Positions 25,290 to 37,758 of a stretch of DNA of 64,000 nt are shown here, in pieces. Where the stretch lies: the NCBI GenBank assembly GCA_947561715.1, contig OX387204.1, positions 13,645,001-13,709,000 of the forward strand, in the 5' to 3' direction. The DNA is from Ascidia mentula (lineage: Eukaryota; Chordata; Ascidiacea; Phlebobranchia; Ascidiidae). Position 1 is the first letter of the stretch; the number at the start of each line of letters is the position of its first letter. The notes under the pieces are model-generated. The model ran no database searches. It was not told the origin of the DNA and saw only the letters and a program-made list of their open reading frames with translations. A program made the translations under genes and the position numbers.

Positions 25290-26190
25290 ATGGAACATAC
25301 AGATGAAAATTACGATGCATTTCCTTGGTATTTCAAGGAACAAAACAGTGAAAGTGTTGCCTCATCGCAGTCTATTTACGACGAATTGAGTAATAAATAC
25401 GACCAGTACGCAGAAAAAATCGGCTACGTTTTACCCAAGCATGCGTCCAAGTTGTGCATGAAGTACATCAGTAACAAAAAAGAGACCGCAATTTTGGATG
25501 TTGGATCAGGCAAGTAAAGCAAAACTAGTAATGTCGATTTAAGAAGATTTTTGACCTACATACACCAACAGGATTCCAGAAATTTCAAAAAATGATAAGT
25601 ACATATTTACTGTAAAGGTACCGGATCAGTTGGCTACAATTTACGCTACAACGAAGATTTTATTGGTAGCATTGATATTTTGGATGCAAACATGGAAATG
25701 CTTATGGTAGCAAGCAGAAAAGAAGGAAACTTTAGGTAAACAGACTTCTTTCTCTTGTGACAAGTAACACGTAATTGATAAATTGAAAAACTTGTTAGAA
25801 ACATTATTTGTCATCTGATTGACGGCCCTCTGCTGCCACTTAGAAGTGAGATGTACAACGCAGCCGTTTGCATTGGTTCGCTCATTCCAGTAAACTGCCC
25901 GCCATGCACCATTAATGTAAGAATATATTTTGTACAGTAATTGGGTCTGACTTGATATTTTGAACACGCAGGGGATGTTAGATGTGACCAAAGTGGGTGG
26001 ATATATTATTTTCAACTTGAGAAAAACGAATTCGGAAGCTTATGAGAAGATGCTGCGAGAGACTGTAGAAGATCTTGAGAAAGAAGGCAAAATGAGTTTG
26101 GTTGAAGCCTTCTCCCAAGCCTTGTACAAGGATGTCGGTGAAACGATTTTGTATGTCTATCGAAAGACTGGGATCCTAAATAGCGTTTGA
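25290..26190 (+). CDS. METTL27-like SAM-dependent methyltransferase, copy 2, intact
   Basis: A class I SAM-dependent methyltransferase resembling vertebrate METTL27 (WBSCR27); the substrate of that family is not firmly known. Coding exons are 25290-25509, 25618-25735, 25799-25916 and 25972-26190, giving 224 residues. An N-terminal segment with SIYDELSNKYDQYAEKIGY is followed by SAM motif I, LDVGSGTGSVG (about residues 69-79), and by the acidic DILDAN strand expected to contact the SAM ribose. The late segment GMLDVTKVGGYIIFNLR matches the usual post-motif-III region. Intron 1 has a GC donor (CAG|GCAAGT), a known minor class. The start codon is the first Met in the frame before SIYDE. This is the only intact copy in the tandem pair. 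Confidence 0.8.
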
Positions 26191-26461
26191 TTTTGCATGA
26201 GTAATACTTTCTTTGGACGCTGTATGCTTTGTTATGTGATGATCTGCAACGAATTGATAATACCAAGCCTAGTTATAGCAACGTCACTACCACAAAGGCA
26301 ACCGCAGTATGGTGCAATATGTTCAATGCATGCATGTGTAAGCGTTTCCCGCTTCCTATGGGAACTGATAGTGCTGGTCCATGCTACAGGGTAAATTATT
26401 TCCTCTACTCCGGGCTGCCTGTGTTTGTAGTCTGGTGCTTGGTCGTCCCATTATATTACAT

Positions 26462-27567
26462 ACAACGAGACTCGATGCAATGCTAACTCTGTAACTTATA
26501 ACTGTTACAGAAGACTGTATCTTATAAAGGATTCTCAAAACTTAAAGGCATAAGCATATTTTAATCGGAAGGGACGACTGAGAATATTATGTTACTAAAT
26601 AGGTAACAGGAAGCCGAGTCTTTTGACACGGGGCAATATTGCCCTTAAAATAAGCAATAAACTCCAAAGTGAAGTTCACTGGCATACTTCACAACTAACT
26701 TTAGTTTAGCGCCACCTATTGTTGCCATCGTTGCAAGACCAAATAGTTCTTACTGGTAATTATATGCAAGAAAGCCCGATCCAATAGAAGCCATAATAAC
26801 TTATTTCCTAAATGTGGAAATTACTTTCATGTATGGCCGGTGCAATACTAAGCACGAGTACAAAACAAAAACGACCCAACATACCCTTCCAAGTTCCTTT
26901 TGATAAGTAAAATTTTGTATTCTTGGAATTTCCTGTTGTCTTTGTGTCCTATTTTTTTAACAACTCCTGTAAATAATCCTATTTTGTCGTTTGTTTGTCG
27001 TTTTTTCTGGATATATGTATTTCGCCTGTGCTTGCAGGCATTATCCGTATCGCTAAAAACAGAAACAACGCAGTTTAAAGACCAATAATAACATGGATAT
27101 GAAAAAAAAATGTCTGTTCATTTCGTAAGACTACGCCTTCAAGACACAGAAATAATAAATAAGATTTTGTGTGTTCTTGTGACTGTATTTGGCAATATGA
27201 CACCACATTGGCAGAATGTAGCTGTACACCACATTGGCAATATGACACACTGGCAGGTTGCAGTATGCTTTCTACGAAGGCTGTGTCATGTAATAGAAAG
27301 CAACACAATGTTGCAACTATGCCGTACAAACTACATATTCCTTCTATCAACGCTCGTTTTTAAATTATCTGATAAATGAAATATTAACATATTGCAGTGA
27401 TAAATTGCTACAGGACCACGAAACATGACAGGTTTAACGACACATACTTTGTTTCTGCACATTCCATTCCAGGGACTGCACACATAGAGGGTATGTTTCC
27501 TAATATAAAAACAAGCTGGCTTCTGTTAATACTTAGTTGCTTCTGTGCAGGTTCAAAGAGAAAACAA
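26462..27567. other. Intergenic stretch before the vesicular transporter pair
   Basis: No coding exon is seen. Around 27199-27258 a CACATTGGCA-type motif is repeated three times with variations, a small tandem repeat. An acceptor (TTCTGTGCAG, ending 27550) lies just before the transporter start, so part of this stretch probably holds a 5' untranslated exon or its promoter. Confidence 0.5.
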
Positions 27568-30500
27568 ATGGAATTTGTGAGGGAAAAGGTAGCGACGTTG
27601 CGAAATTCTGGATCGTTCGTTATTGCGCTTGTTTACTCCACGTTATTGATGGACAGCATGTTATATTCTGCGGTTGGTAAGTAATAGCGGTTGTAATATA
27701 CACATTTATGGTTAACTTTTTGCCCCGGGCACATGTAATGTCGATTAGAGTGCCCTGCAGTATTAGTATAGGCTACAATTATTACACGTATGGGTTATGC
27801 GACATTAACAAAATCCTGTTGCATGATAAAATATGGCCAAATTAATTTTTTTTTAATATGGGCTTAACCCAGAGCCAGACCTGCCGAGTACAACATGGTG
27901 GAGTTATAAACAAACGTCCCATACCTCCTTGTGACGTTGTAAATGAATAAGCAAATTTTTTGTGAAATTTTGAGAGACATCGTCTTTAGAATGAGGCCAC
28001 GCAAAACTTTAAATTATGTTTATTACAGCATCATTACAGTATCAATGTAGAAAAGTCACATCTTTATTTCATTAGTCTTCATTTGCGTTCCACGGCGATG
28101 TCACGTATATTCATAAATCACTACAAGTTTGCAATATTACATTTTCTTGAGTCTTTTCTGTTTTGTTAAACAATATCTTGATTACCTTTTTACAGTTCCT
28201 GTACTGCCAGAATACTTCTGTGGGAGTCAAATAGAGTCATTACAAACAAACGCTACGCTACCCAACATAAGCGCGGTAGAGTGCGGCAGACTGAGCAGCG
28301 GGGCGCAAAATTTTGTGGACGCAAACTTGTACATGGGTATTCTCTATTCATCCAAATATATGACTGAACTCGTTTCAAATGTGTTTGTTGGGCCTTTAAC
28401 AAACACGATCGGATACGACATACCCATATTTGCGGCAAACTTCATAACATGCGCCTCATCAACGCGTAAGTGTTTTCAAAAATTCAGACAGACCAGCAAA
28501 TTTTTGCACATTTTGCATTGATTTCAAAGTCTTGCCTTTTATTGCAATTTTTCGACAGTTTTTGCTTTTGGAACAACCTTCCCAGTTTTGTTAGTGGCAA
28601 GGGCGATTCAAGGTTTCGGCTCAGCTTGTGTAATAACTGCTGGCATGGGCATGGTGGCCGATCGCTTCTCAGATGATAAACGAGGAAAAGCAATGGGATT
28701 GGCGCTTGGGGGACAAGCGTTAGGAGAGCTAGGTTTGTTTGTTTGATCAAAGTAAATTTTAATTTGTTGCTAAATACTCCCACTAATTATTATTTTGCAG
28801 TGGGTCCTGTGTTCGGTGGTGTTATTTATGGAGTATCTGGAAAAAAGGAACCCATATTTTTAGTGATTTCGAGCGTTGCCTTAATTCTAACTTTTCTTCA
28901 ATTCCTTTTGCACACAATTAAGCTCGAAAGGCAACCACCGGTACGTTACAAACATGCAAAAACTAAGTTTTAAGAGAGGCGCAATGCAGAGAAGGTGTTG
29001 CAAAAATCCTAGATTTTCAATTAGCTAAAAAATTTAAATGTTAGGCGGAACCTAACAGGAAATGGGCACTGAGATTTCGGGTCAGGTATCTATGCGGTGT
29101 CTGTGACGGGTTGCAACCTGTAATATCTGACGTTGTAAGTAGTGCACCGAAACAGCTATTTTTATATTCGGCCAAAACCAAATATTCGGTAAAAGTTGCC
29201 GAATTAGTTCGCCCGAATAAACCGATACTAATTTTGGTATTCATCTTTATAAACGCATTAAATTTAAACAAAACATGTGTTGGATTGGGGTCTAATCCTA
29301 TATCATACAGCCTTTTTTGGCGCTTAAAGAATAACAAAAATAATTGAAAATAAACAAATGAAACGAACACACACGTACAGCTTAAACATAGATTCTAACC
29401 TTTTCTAAACTTTGCGTATCAGCGTTACATGCAATAAAAAAAGTTTCGGTTTCGGCCGAATTTTGCAGAAATATTCGGCCGAAACCGAATAATTGCGAAA
29501 ACCTTAGAACTTTCGGTGCATCCCTAGTTATAAGTGGCCATTTAGCTGTGCGAAACTACTTGTAGCCGGTTCACAGAACGTTTGCGTAGAGACAGAACTA
29601 ATTAACCTGTGTTTTAATATGTGGCACACAGGCGGCATTGTTTTGAAAAAATGGGTCAGGTAATTTTCGAAAGTGACGTCAGTAGCACCACATCTTTGGT
29701 AAACTGATTTCAATATCTAATGTCACTAAATTTACAATCGTGTACACTGCTGATAATTTCTTAACTAAAGGACAGTTATAAAATACAGTGTTCTTTCTGG
29801 AGCAACATAGCCTAATTTGTTTTTCTGTAACCCGAGATCAAACCACAAATAATAAAGCTGACTATAATAAGGTTATTTAAATAACAGAGAGAAGAAGGAA
29901 TTCCGTTCTTGACCCTCGTGTTGGATCCCTACATTGTATTGGTGCTAGCAAGCCTTGTGTTTGTCAATATGTGTGAATCTGTCACAGAAACTGCGCAACC
30001 AATATGGATGATCACAACGATGTCAGTAAAAAAGTGGGAAATCGGTTAGTTAATTATTGTAAATAGGCATTCTAATGTATAAAAATGACAAGCCGGAACG
30101 CATCACAAGCAAAGGTCAGGAAATCTAGCTTGCCTTTAGAGCTTTTGTGCTGCTTTGTTGTGTACAATTGAATCATTTTGGTGCACCAGTAACGTACTAG
30201 CTAAATACATGACGAAAAGCAGTGGTTAAACCACTTTTACTCACACAAGTCCCGAAAAATTGGCCCGTCAACTAACTTCCCTCTGGTCCGTATTTTAAAG
30301 TAAAAGAAGCCTTGATATAGCTTGACTTCGACAATGAAATCGTATATATATTAGACGACAAGTTAAGACCTTTACAGTTGTCAATCTGGCCTTATGGCAC
30401 ATATACGAATGACATCCTTGAACATGATTTTTTTGCCTGCATTGCAAGTATCCAATATAAGTAGATCCACTGTTACAATATTTAACCTCAAACACCATCT

Positions 30501-31439
30501 CTGCCTGCCTCTGGTAGAGTTATATTGTTGAAAATGACACTTACTATCCAGGACTTTCGATGTTACCAACATCCGTAATGTTTTTGTGCGTCACCAACCT
30601 CGTTGCTCTTTGCTGCCAACGTGTGCCAAAGTGGTTGTTGTGTGTGACAGGACTTTACAGCATTTGTGTTGGAAGCATCGCACTGCCTTTTGCAAAAAGG
30701 TTTGCTATGGTTTAAAAGTTGTTGTATCTTAATAAAATACAGTTGTGTCGGCTTTTTTAAGACCCAAAGTGTGTGTGGTTGCCGGAAAGCGGCAGCAGAA
30801 TATTTTCTTTTGATTTTAAAACAAATTTTATCAGGTTTGTGGGCACGATTGCTCCAGGACTTTGTTTTGGTGTGGGTTATGGTCTCGTCGAGAGCAGTAT
30901 GTACCCAATTATGGCAACCCTGGTCGATACTAGATACAAACCAGTCTACGGGAGCGTGTATGCAATGGTCAATATTGCATTTTGTGTTACATCTATAATA
31001 GGTAAAGGGGTCGCCTGCTTCTGAAATTGAAGAGACAAAAAAATTACTTCTTGTCTACTTTAGGATATAACGAACAGAACATTATATGCCGACCAGATGC
31101 AGTTACATACTGAAATATTTGGACGTTGTTTGTGCAGGACCTCTTTTAGCTGGAGGAGTGATCACGATTATAGGCTTCCCATGGCTCCTGAGAATAATCG
31201 CAATAACTTTATTTTTCTTCGCACCGTTGGTTTTGTTTCTTCGTATTACGCCAAAGCAGGAAGAAAGCATGGTATGCTAATCTCAAAACACCATGTTGAA
31301 ATTGACGCACTGCAATTATGTTTTAACGAGATAACTGGTTAAATTTTAGTCTCTCTTGCACAATACAACGTCGACTGAAGAAGACAGCGCGGTATCGATG
31401 CACACCGTCAACAATGAACATGTAATTCGAGCAAAATAA
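27568..31439 (+). CDS. SLC18-type vesicular transporter A (diverged), nine coding exons
   Basis: SLC18 proteins are 12-helix proton antiporters that load amines or acetylcholine into synaptic vesicles. Coding exons are 27568-27676, 28196-28465, 28559-28732, 28801-28940, 29888-30044, 30552-30699, 30835-31001, 31138-31271 and 31350-31439, giving 462 residues. The TM1 Asp is kept (D29, in LLMDSM), as are the TM2 Lys (YSSKYM), RAIQGFGSA, TETAQPIWM and MATLVDTR. The first luminal loop has N-glycosylation sites (NAT, NIS). Two residues are changed: the TM10 Asp (D399 in human VMAT2) is Glu (E352), and the TM11 Asp (D426) is Asn (N379). It lies 1.5 kb upstream of paralogue B. The substrate is uncertain, and amine transport may be altered. 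Confidence 0.88.
29143..29520. mobile_element. Short MITE-like element in an intron of transporter A
   Basis: Inverted terminal repeats TGCACCGAAA (29143-29152) and TTTCGGTGCA (29511-29520) enclose about 380 bp rich in TTCGGCCGAA palindromes (for example around 29450-29490). The outer right flank reads TCCCTAG, giving the TAGGGATGCACCGAAA terminus common among non-autonomous hAT-like DNA elements. No transposase is encoded. It lies wholly within the fourth intron (28941-29887). Confidence 0.6.
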
Positions 31440-31440
31440 A
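31435..31440 (+). terminator. Candidate poly(A) signal of transporter A
   Basis: AATAAA overlaps the stop codon itself (TAA 31437-31439). If used, the 3' untranslated region would be only a few tens of bases. This is a motif match only. Confidence 0.3.
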
Positions 31441-32979
31441 TGACATTCCTTTACAACAAACCTATTGAAAACTTTGCTCACTTTGTAGCCAACACTAGAC
31501 ACAACTGCTGCGTTGCTATTTTTATTAAGTGATGCAGGAAGTGGCGTTGGACTCGGGTTGTACCACGTTCCTGTTGGCGTGTACAAAAACAATGCAGTTT
31601 TAGTCTAAGTGTTTCAGGGATAAAATATTTCACAAGTAATCGTTTTGGTTTAGATAAAGTTAGTTTTCGGAAAGGTTCACCTTTGAGAATAGTTTGGCGT
31701 GGTTTGAAAATTTTGATCAAAGCTATGTGCTTAATAGTAATCAGTCAACATTCGATTTTGGTCAGCATAACGCAATCGTGCTGCCATAATAGGTAAAGAA
31801 AGTATTTTTGGTACATTTACATGCAAGTAAACAGGTATATGTAACGACTGTTTTGCTGCAAACCATGTGAACGTTCTTGAGTGAGGTTTAATGTTTAGTG
31901 AGTTTTTCAAACTAATTAATACGACGAAGACTTCCCAATTGCTGTGACTTTGTACCTGCAGCTAATCCACCGGGACCAAGTTAAATTACTAACGTTTGTG
32001 CGGTAAGCGTGCAAAAAGCATTTCCTGTTTTCCAACTTAAAGTAGTATTGTCCTTGTAATTTGAATTGCTTCCTCTACTCTGGGCAGCCTGTGTTTGCAA
32101 TGTGGTGCCCATATTCTATTTTATTGCGTCTAAGGAGAATGAATATGCATCGTATCACTGCATAAACCATAGTCTTTTTTAATTTATGCCTCACCCCAGT
32201 TTTTAAATGTGGACCGAGGCAAGCAACATTAAAAAATTAGAGGTTTTCAAGTTTTTTGTTTGCAACACAAACGAATCGAATCGATTGACAAAACATGAGA
32301 CTTCAAACACATGCGGTCCAGAGCAGAGGAAGCAATTTACGCTGTAACATGGACCAGCACTTGACAGTTCACATGGGATAACGGGAGAATGGATTTGATA
32401 GCGAATGGAAGTCTATAATTATGTATTTGGTAAGACAGTAATGGGACGTGATAGATGGAAAACACTTTTAAATTTTCGTAGGGCGCACTTCTCATATTTG
32501 GCTATAGCTTATGTATGATAAATACCACGATGTTAATATTTTGGTGGTTGGTTCAATACTAGTTAATATAAATTAGTAGTTCAAATTCATTTTTTTGTGT
32601 ATTAAGCTTGGGATATGTTTAACTTGTACCAACAACGCGCGGGAAGAGATCGATTTACTTGGAATATTGTAAACATTCATAAACGCGGTAACTGGCTCGG
32701 TATACAGCTGGTGGGCATTGATCGGAGGCGTTAGCGACTAATCTGTTTATCCAGCAACACGTTGCAGGTCAGTCAAACCACCAGGGTTATTTCAGGGAAA
32801 CAATGAAAAGCACCGTTAAGGCAGGAAGTAATTACATACAACTTTACTTTCCTTGGTCAACTTGTTCCTCAGCGGTTCCTATAAATTTAACGTCAGGTCT
32901 GGGGATTGGCATAAAGACTGATGAAACATTGTGGTTCAGAGTTTAGCATCTAGGGCTGTCAAAGCCGGAGATAGGAATA
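31440..32979. other. Intergenic stretch between the two transporters
   Basis: No gene is seen. It contains a copy (32061-32130) of the tail sequence that ends both tandem units upstream. The last few hundred bases before 32980 probably include the promoter and leader of transporter B. Confidence 0.5.
32061..32130 (+). repeat. Dispersed copy of the tandem-unit tail sequence
   Basis: The sequence TGCTTCCTCTACTCTGGGCAG and the following CCTGTGTTTGCAATGTGGTGC closely match the tails of units 1 and 2 (20819-20886 and 26394-26461). Finding the same 65-70 bp at three places suggests a small dispersed repeat. Confidence 0.55.
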
Positions 32980-35900
32980 ATGGAGGTTGTGAGGCAAAAA
33001 TTGGCAACTCTACGTGCATCTGGTACATTTGTCATTGCATTTGTTTATTCCACCTTGCTGCTGGATAATATGCTTCTAACTGCAGTTGGTAAGTATGAGG
33101 AATTAGCAATGAAGCAAGAAAACCTACAAAATGTTCACACTAACTAATTATACGCTTTCATCGAAAAAGAGTTCTTATGGTAAAGCGCGTGCTGGCGTGC
33201 TATTAGGCTTTCTTCGCTCAGATGAATTCAGATGCTTTCTTCGCTCAAAAGGTCATAGTTTTGCAGCGATTAATTTTCATGTAAATCGGTTGTTGATTTT
33301 ATTGGTTGATTTTAACAAACAGGGTAATCGATTAATTACGGTCGAATATCCAAAAGAGCAATTTTGAATACCTGACTTTGGACAGATCCGTCTGTGCCAC
33401 ATATAGCAAGAACAGACATTTTTCTCTTAATTACGGCCGGATGAAAAGTTTTCGCTGTTTACCACCGCTAATCGTTTGCTGTATGATGCGAAATCTCCTA
33501 CATTGTGGCGCCAATTAGTCTTGTGATTGATGAGTGGGGCTTTTACTGTAACTTAACATTTACCCACACCGCTGAAAGTAGATATCGTATGTTTGTTTGA
33601 CCATGACTTAACATAGGTGATTTATTCTTTCACGTCTTACCATTCCTAGCACCAATCACAAACTTATTACCGTTCTTGATTGAAAGATTTTTATGAGTGG
33701 ATTTGTTAAATTACAAGTCCCCTAAACCAAAACAGATGAAATAGAATTTTTTTTACGCAGTTCCCGTTCTCCCCGAATATTTCTTCAAAAAGCACCTGGA
33801 TCAACTGGATATCAAAGAAAGCTCGAGCGTTAGACCAGCAAACACCTCCAGCGCTACGACAACGAGTACCACATCACGAAATAACGCGAGCACTGTAGAA
33901 TGTCCATATAGCAGTGATACAGCTTTTCTCTCCTCTGAAAGTTTATACATAGGCATCTTGTTTGCCTCGAAACCTCTCGTTCAGATTGTTGCAAATGTGG
34001 TCGTGGGGCCGATAACCGATATGATTGGGTTTAACGTTCCCATGTTTATCGGCTACATTATAATGTTTGCGTCTTCCACAAGTAGGTAAAAGTTGATGTT
34101 TATATGTAATATTTTTAGCGTACGTCATTATTCAAAGTTATTCGGATATCTTTACACCAAACAGACCCGATTTTTGTTACATGATTTTCAACAGTATTTG
34201 CTTTTGGAACAACCTACCCAGTTTTACTTGTGGCAAGAGCAATTCAGGGTCTCGGCTCAGCTTGTTCATCAACTGCTGGCATGGGCATGGTGGCCGACCG
34301 CTTCCCAGACGACTCTAAAAGAGGAAAGGCAATGGGATTGGCGCTTGGAGGTTTAGCGATGGGAGTTTTAGGTAAGTGCACCTTTTGTCGTAGATAAATG
34401 GTAAAAATCTTCAAAGATTGAGACTGCACATGTGAAACGCGGATTTTATTCCAGTGGGACCTGTGTTCGCCAGTGTCGTTTATCAAGTGGTTGGACAGAA
34501 AGAAGCTGTATTTTTGGTACTTTCTTTTTTGGCCGTGATTCTTGCAATTACACAGATTGTTGTAAATAAGCTGGAAATTGAAAGAAAACCACTGGTATGT
34601 TGTCAATTTTTAAAAAAACTTTGCTTAACTCCAATTTTGCAGGTGTAACTTTTATACTAAACTAAGTTTCGTCATCTTTGAAACATTTCATAAAATTTTA
34701 AACACTTCCTAAAACCAGGTCAATTTCAAACATAACGTTTGATTTTTTTTAACTTTAGACATTTCCTAAAAGCTTAACTTTCGTCAATTCTCGATCCAAT
34801 CCAATTTTGAATGAATTCAATACTGTTGTGATTTATTATCCACGAAGATGAAAAGCGTTCCACAAAAGGTGTAATAATAATATAGGTCAATGGAGGGACG
34901 CCAATAACAACGTTGCTTTGCGACCCTTACATAGCCCTAGTGGCAGCGAGTTTGATGCTGGGGAACACGTGCATAGGAATGCTTGAGGCTGGTCAACCGA
35001 TATGGATGATTCAAACAATGTGTGCCGAGAAGTGGGAACTCGGTATGTAAAATTACTCTTTTCGACACTTGCATACACGCGTAACTGTTGTGTACTTCCG
35101 GGAAATTAGTTCAGTGTAGCCGATATTTAAAAGTAAACCATTTTGACTTGTTAGCTTTAACTTGGTCTGTTTCATCAAACGATATATAGTATATACTATA
35201 GCATAGTAGACTTTATATGAAAAGGTCATTTTTCCCGGATACTGTGGTATTTTTTTCATAATTCTTGCCATCAAAAAAGATTTTAACGTATGTCTACGTC
35301 AATTAGCACTGTGCGCAAAAGATGTTTTGACGTAGAAATACGTCAGCCGCACAGTGTTAAGAATGGAACAAAAAGTGTTGTATTAACATCCAACAAAAGA
35401 CCATTATTTAACAGCAATTACACCTAGAAAGGTTAATGGTATATACCAAATAGCTTGAACTTTTTAAATAACAACGGCAGATAACCATTCTGTCATGACC
35501 CGATAATTTCTGTTCAAACAACGCCAGTCGGGAAGCAGTCGGTTTTGAAAATCGATATTTTGTGTCATTTCAAGCTCGGCACACGAAAGGAGGGATCAAT
35601 ATTAATCACATATTAATATATGACAAGCGTATGAAATCACAATTCAATTTTGACCCAACAATATCGATCGATATCGTACATTTGTTTTCCTGACAATTAC
35701 TTTCTTGAGGGTTAATGCGACTTATGTGCTGTAGTGTGACAAAAGGTATACATTTAATCTGGTATTTGATGTGGCTTTGCAAATTTTACAATTTTACAAC
35801 AAAATTATACGGAATTACCACGGAAATTCATTGCACGTCACATTGACTGAGCCCCAGACTTCGGTCTGATATGTATCACTGTCGCAAGCTGTCAAACATC

Positions 35901-37752
35901 AAACAGTCTGATGTAACAGAAAATGGCAGGTAGCGCACACACACTTATACGCATCTGTATTTTCGTAGTGTTGTTTAGAAAGCTTAACTGTCTTATGTTT
36001 TGCAGGATTTGCTTTACTACCCGAAAGCGTTTCTTACCTGCTTCTCACCAGTTTAGTGGCTCTCGCCTGCCAGCGTTTTCCTAAGTGGTCGTTATGCATG
36101 CTTGGAATCTATCTCTCTTCTGTTGGGAGCTTAACATTACCTTTCGCCCGAAGGTATTTTATATTGATACGATAGCTGTGATCACAAAGTCAGGACCTGC
36201 GTAGTGGGGCGATCCTGCCAATCCCCTACGTCAGTGACCTTTTTTGTGGTTGCGTACCACTTGGAGGTAAAACAATTTCGACGCGTACCACCTAGTTGAG
36301 TGTTACAAAGTAACGTAGGGGATGAAGTAACAAACATTTTGAGATCACTTACGATTTTTTTAAATTCGAATGGTAGTGTACTATAGTGGTACGCTTACCA
36401 CCGGTTGGGAAAATGCCCTACGTATATGTGAAGATTGTCTGACAAGTTGTGCGCTTGCACAGCAGTGTACCTTGGCCACAATATACCCCATGAAACCGCC
36501 GAGCTCCTGTAGCTCAGTTTGTAGAGCGTTGGGCATAATAGCCCGGGGTCGTGAGTTCAAACCTCTTCGGGATCTAGATTTTTAGATCTCGCTCCAACTT
36601 GTTGGCTGATTCGGCTAGGCTGCAATGCCTGGGCTGCGAAGTCAGTAAATCTTTTATCAAATGTGTCGTTGCCATATATGATAACCGTTTTCTTTTAATT
36701 CAGTGGTTTATGGGCACACACACTACTAGGGGACGTGGACATCAATTTGAATTGAAGTTGGTTTTTACGTTTTGTAAATTAAAGTTTAAAAACTGGTTTT
36801 GTTGCATCAGCCTTAATTGTCTATTGCATCAATATTCTACCGATAAACATTCAAAACTAACATGTCAAACCACCACGGGATAAATCGGAGCCGTTAGGGA
36901 AAAACACTGATTTAAACGATACCTGGTTGGTTTGTTTCTAAAATAAAATGTGGTTGATCACCTTGTGTATTCCTCAGTTTACCTGAGATGATTGGTCCTG
37001 GACTGTTGATTGGTTCGTCTGTGGCCCTGGTTGACACCGCGATGTTTCCAATAATGGCAACGCTGGTTGACACCAGACACACACCAGTGTACGGAAGCGT
37101 TTACGCAATCGCCGATATTGCATTTTGCTTAGCTTTCATTGTAGGTGAGTCGATGCACTTTAAGTATTCCTGCCTTAAGCTAACACAGAAGCAGATAACA
37201 TCTCAAACATGCAACGAAAATCGATATGTAAAAATTACAAATTATGCGGTGTTTTTTTATTGCGTTGATTAGAAAGGCGCTTTGTATTTTTGTGCTTTCT
37301 TGTTTGTAGGGCCGCTGCTTGCAGGGGCATTGATCAGTAAGATTGGTTTTCCATGGCTCATGAGAATCGTTGGAATAATTTGCTTCCTGTTTGCACCGCT
37401 CGCTTTGTTTCTTCGGAACCCACCGAAAAAAGAAGAAACGATGGTGGGTTTTACTTATCAGGCCTCGCTTGAAAATTTTGAAACAATGAAGAGCTAAAAA
37501 AGTCAAAATTTCAAATAAAAGCGGCAATGTCAAAAACAAAAATTACAATTCTTTTTTGGATATGATTCTGGTTCATATATCTTAAAAGTTGCATGGAGTC
37601 ATATTAAATAAAAAGTTCCTTACTAACTGCAGGTTGTTTGATTTTAGTCGCTTTTATACAACGCAACACCACCTGCGAGAACCGACGACATCATTTCAAA
37701 CTCCAGCAGTAGCAATGGACGCATGACTGATGTTGTGAATGACGATGAATAG
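32980..37752 (+). CDS. SLC18-type vesicular transporter B (canonical), nine coding exons
   Basis: A 12-helix vesicular amine or acetylcholine transporter. Coding exons are 32980-33088, 33761-34081, 34195-34371, 34455-34594, 34886-35042, 36006-36153, 36978-37144, 37310-37443 and 37648-37752, giving 485 residues. All nine exons keep the same phases as gene A, and exons 1 and 4-8 have identical lengths in both. TM1 reads [16 protein letters not shown], almost the vertebrate VMAT sequence. The functional acidic residues are all kept: D29, the Glu of [10 protein letters not shown]370 (TM10) and D397 (TM11, AIADIAFC). The first luminal loop is Ser/Thr-rich with NTS and NAS sites. The C-terminal tail is short and acidic (VVNDDE). 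By these residues it is the more likely functional monoamine transporter. Confidence 0.92.
35300..35361. repeat. Short inverted repeat in an intron of transporter B
   Basis: TTAGCACTGTGCG and CGCACAGTGTTAA form the arms, separated by a spacer that also contains TACGTCA elements. It may be the core of a small palindromic MITE. It lies in the fifth intron (35043-36005). Confidence 0.35.
36503..36574 (+). repeat. tRNA-derived SINE head or tRNA pseudogene in a transporter B intron
   Basis: An A box (TAGCTCAGTTTG) and a B box (GAGTTCAAACC) lie at tRNA-like spacing, with a GGGC/GCCC stem between them. The anticodon loop is only six bases and the acceptor ends do not pair well, so this is not a working tRNA. 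It lies in the sixth intron (36154-36977), after a segment with inverted CCTACG motifs (36200-36420) that may be another repeat. Confidence 0.5.
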
Positions 37753-37758
37753 AATAAA
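37753..37758 (+). terminator. Candidate poly(A) signal of transporter B
   Basis: AATAAA begins one base after the stop codon. It would give a very short 3' untranslated region, as in transporter A. Confidence 0.35.

Larger units (their letters stand above)
21259..26461 (+). repeat. Tandem segmental duplication, unit 2
   Basis: Second copy of the unit at 15700-20886, in the same orientation. It carries an intact glycosyltransferase gene and the intact methyltransferase gene. Similarity ends near 26461, where unit 1 reads TTCTATTACACAG and unit 2 diverges. Confidence 0.9.

Noticed and set aside
36503-36574. A functional tRNA gene
   Set aside because: The A and B boxes are present, but the anticodon loop has six bases and the acceptor stem pairs poorly; a SINE head or pseudogene fits better.
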